From Sacculina carcini (Eukaryota > Arthropoda > Thecostraca > Sacculinidae), in assembly GCA_916048095.2 (NCBI GenBank), contig OU696570.1, forward strand, positions 7,630,928 through 7,694,927: 64,000 bases of DNA, in the 5' to 3' direction. The notes beneath the pieces were generated by a model. It did no database searches and was not told the origin of the DNA. It saw only the letters and a program-made list of their open reading frames with translations. The translations under genes and the position numbers were made by a program. Of the stretch, positions 61,701-64,000 are shown in pieces (position 1 is the stretch's first letter; the number at the start of each line of letters is the position of its first letter).

Positions 61701-62295
61701 CACACAAGAAACGCCTGCCTCTGAACTAGTGAATTTGCTGAGTGTCGACTGGTCTTACATTTGATTTGCATACGCTCTGTGGTGCAGCCGCAGCCGCGAC
61801 TTGTCCATCATTCCGTGTGAGCACACACGCGTGGTTAATCAGCGCAGACATTTACATTGAGAAAGCATCCTGCATTCTTTGCAGGCTCGCTCTGACATGA
61901 CTGGGAAGCCCATTCACAAGCCGCAATTTACAGATGTTCTCCAATGCTTCACCATTAAAATTAGCCAAGCAAGCAAGCTTTCTAATGTCAGTGAAAAATA
62001 CTTTAACTGATTCGCCTTCCCATTTCTTGTCACATAGCTTTTGAAATGCAATAAACGTATCATCTGCAAACGCCGTTTGTAGCGCGCACTCGATTCTGCC
62101 AAAATTTTCCTGGTATTCGTCGTTCAATTGCAGAAACAGAGTAAGAGCATCACCTTCTAAGTAGAGAGGAATGAAGCTGGCAAGATTCGTCACTTTTTTC
62201 AGCTTCGCCACTAGTTTTGCTTTCTTGAGCCACGCAGCCACATCAACTTCTCCTGTGAACGGCCTAATTCTGTAGTCACTGCCCGACACTTCCAT
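58765..62295 (-). pseudogene. Decayed Gypsy gag-pol, same lineage as 35-41 kb
   Basis: Gag starts at ATG 62295 (MEVSGSDYRIRPFTGE) and ends at 61852. A zinc knuckle near 61710 reads RFLCDGPHMAEC; its first Cys is replaced by Arg. The protease motif is VNTGCS in place of VDTGCS. The RT (61168-60485) has LYFRELN, VDLKSAYLHVHI and YIDD. RNase H (60472-59972) has WCDASS. The integrase is in pieces: [11 protein letters not shown] (59564), AVDVTHYEHH, LLVDNGRSFRS and GNGIVERHHR (59379-58765). Several stops and frameshifts separate these blocks. No LTRs were found; the 5' side meets a TATA repeat and Helitron sequence at about 62340. Confidence 0.83.
58844..58879. repeat. Perfect 17-bp palindrome with 2-nt loop
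   Basis: AAAGTTGTGTGGCAACA, then AA, then its exact reverse complement. A shorter relative, TGGCAAC-CAAT-GTTGCCA, lies at 58509-58526. Confidence 0.9.
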
Positions 62296-62354
62296 GATCC
62301 GATACCGGCCGGTTAGCTTGTGCTTGAATACAACCCCAATATATATATATATAT

Positions 62355-64000
62355 ATATGGAATTAAAATTCATAAAAATTCATATTAATAAAAAATATTC
62401 CAAATGAAAAAAGAAAATCAAAACTCATAAGTGTCTTACTCAATAGAAAAGTCCAATTGTGAATATTTTTATTTTTATTTTGACATAATATTTTCCCTCA
62501 ACCCGCCTCATATATAAACCCACCCATTGTGCGCTCTTTGGAGACTGTATATATATATATATACTATCATTAAGCCCGCCCGTTGTGCGGAGCAATTCAT
62601 AACACGAAATTCATATTCAATTCATAAAAAATATGAAAAATTTAAAATGAAAGAGGGTACACTCATAAAAATATTAATCAATTCAGAATTCTAAGTATAA
62701 TTATTTTTATTTCGACAAAATATTTCCCCTCAGTCCGCCTCAGTCATTTTTACACCCGCCCGCCGTGCTGAATAATTCAGAACTCGAACACGATCCGTTC
62801 TGGGTCTTGAAGTCAAATCCATTGGTGTTGTGTATGAATTAATTCTACAGGAGAAATTCAACGTTCTATTGTCTATAGTTGCTGCCCGCGGAGCATTTTG
62901 ATTTAAAAAAAAATCTTTTTTTAAATGAACCATTTGAAGAAATTAACTAAAAAACACTTTTTTTAAACCCGCCCGTCGTGTGGAACAATTCATGCAATAA
63001 AATTCATATTAAACCCCTAAAATATAATTAATACAAATTGAAAAGCAAAAAATGTAACCTATAAATATCTTAACCAATAGAAAAGTCAAAATGTAAATAT
63101 TTTGGTTTTTATTTTGACAAATATTATCCCTCAACCCGCCTGATATATAAATCTGCCCGTCGTGTGGTATAATTCAGAGCACAAACACGATACAAATAGT
63201 GAAGCATGATGAAAACTTTTCATAAGAATGTTTCCAAACTATATTTATTACTTAACATTATTCCCCAACATCATTTGCCTAAGTACTATTTTACTTTTAC
63301 CGCTATAATATTTATTGCTAAAATTTATATATTTCCCGCTATCATTAAACCCCAATATAACCTGAGTCAAACCTACCCAACCCAACCCAACCATCCAATC
63401 TTGACCGCACTCAGCCTAGTCTGAGGTGATTTAACTCACTAGTTTGTGATCACAAAATATATTGATTCGATCATAATTTGTAATCAGAAGACTGAGATTA
63501 TCTACCCCAGGGGTCCCAAACACGCGGCCCACCAATACTTTTATCTCAACCCGCCAATATAATATCGGAACCAAACTGTAAGGCAGCTAAATTCACATTT
63601 GTTGAATAATGCGATATAATTATACAGCATTTAAGTCACATTTACATTAGTGAACAATGTTATCAAAGAATGAAACCTTCTGTCATCTCTATATTTCCAG
63701 ATTTATGCTTCCGCTAAAACAACATATGAATATAGTTGGCATTGCATGATATTACAACCAATATCCTTATGCAACTTAAGCGTATGCAACTTGAAATTAA
63801 ACCAATTAAATTACACTGTAAAATTCAGTAGTTTACTTTGTTCCCAGTAGCATTTTACCCGCCCGTCGTGCGGAACAATTCATGTGTAAATACTGAGGAC
63901 AATAAAGCATTTCTATTCAGTAGAGTGTAGCATTAATTAACTGTACGCAATAAAACCACTCCATCAATACTTACAGATAATATGATGCATTCTTAATTGT
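62355..64000 (-). mobile_element. Second array of Helitron 3' ends (runs off window)
   Basis: 62359-62535 matches the reverse complement of 43015-43190. From about 62563 onward the sequence matches 48777-51190, with visible small differences and without the segment about 49866-50890. Hairpin motifs lie near 62576, 62756, 62969, 63153 and 63858. The CTAG at the expected boundary is changed (CTATCATTAAG at 62563), so this end is probably an old insertion. Confidence 0.78.

Overview
The window is eukaryotic, most likely from an invertebrate animal. It has spliced exons with canonical GT/AG borders, giant (TG)n arrays, and nearly every class of animal transposable element: LINEs, Ty3/Gypsy LTR elements, hAT and P-type DNA transposons, and Helitrons. 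I cannot name the species. No rRNA, tRNA, CRISPR or prokaryotic operon was seen.

The one host gene I can support is the 3' end of an organic anion transporter (SLCO/OATP family) on the minus strand. Exons lie at 58246-58071, 57086-56898 and 33983-33821 (stop codon at 33823-33821). Codon phase is preserved across both junctions. The last intron is about 22.9 kb and consists largely of nested transposons. Upstream exons must lie beyond 64000.

Layout from left to right: 1-1462, a minus-strand LINE whose ORF opens with a 2A-type peptide. 2180-4988, a broken P-element-like transposase. 5414-16253, a hAT transposon with a perfect 8-bp target duplication; nested in it are a nearly intact LINE with ORF1 and ORF2 (6055-10148), an L2-type LINE tail (11047-12460) and two very long TG arrays. 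16290-17870, an L2/CR1-like LINE fragment. 18832-23451, a young Gypsy element with LTRs that look identical and one nonsense codon. 23554-26149, an older decayed Gypsy. 26585-31346, a CsRn1-like Gypsy with LTRs, a tRNA-Trp-like primer site and an open pol frame. 31432-32370, LINE and integrase scraps.

Downstream of the last SLCO exon (in + coordinates, 34-57 kb) the intron holds: a decayed Gypsy (35442-41549) with a non-autonomous hAT inside one LTR; a Helitron (41770-43225); and a three-deep nest of LINEs (about 45060-56400) whose outer copy is also split by a 4.7-kb Helitron (48329-53036). From 57204 onward come a small hAT MITE in the preceding intron, another decayed Gypsy of the 35-41 kb lineage (58765-62295), and a second array of Helitron 3' ends running off the window.

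The elements do not work together as a pathway. They are a stratified record of insertions, and several layers can be ordered because target duplications and reading frames rejoin exactly. The most striking observation is that two LINE insertions, one inside the other, hit the homologous AATAT site in the same LINE coding region.
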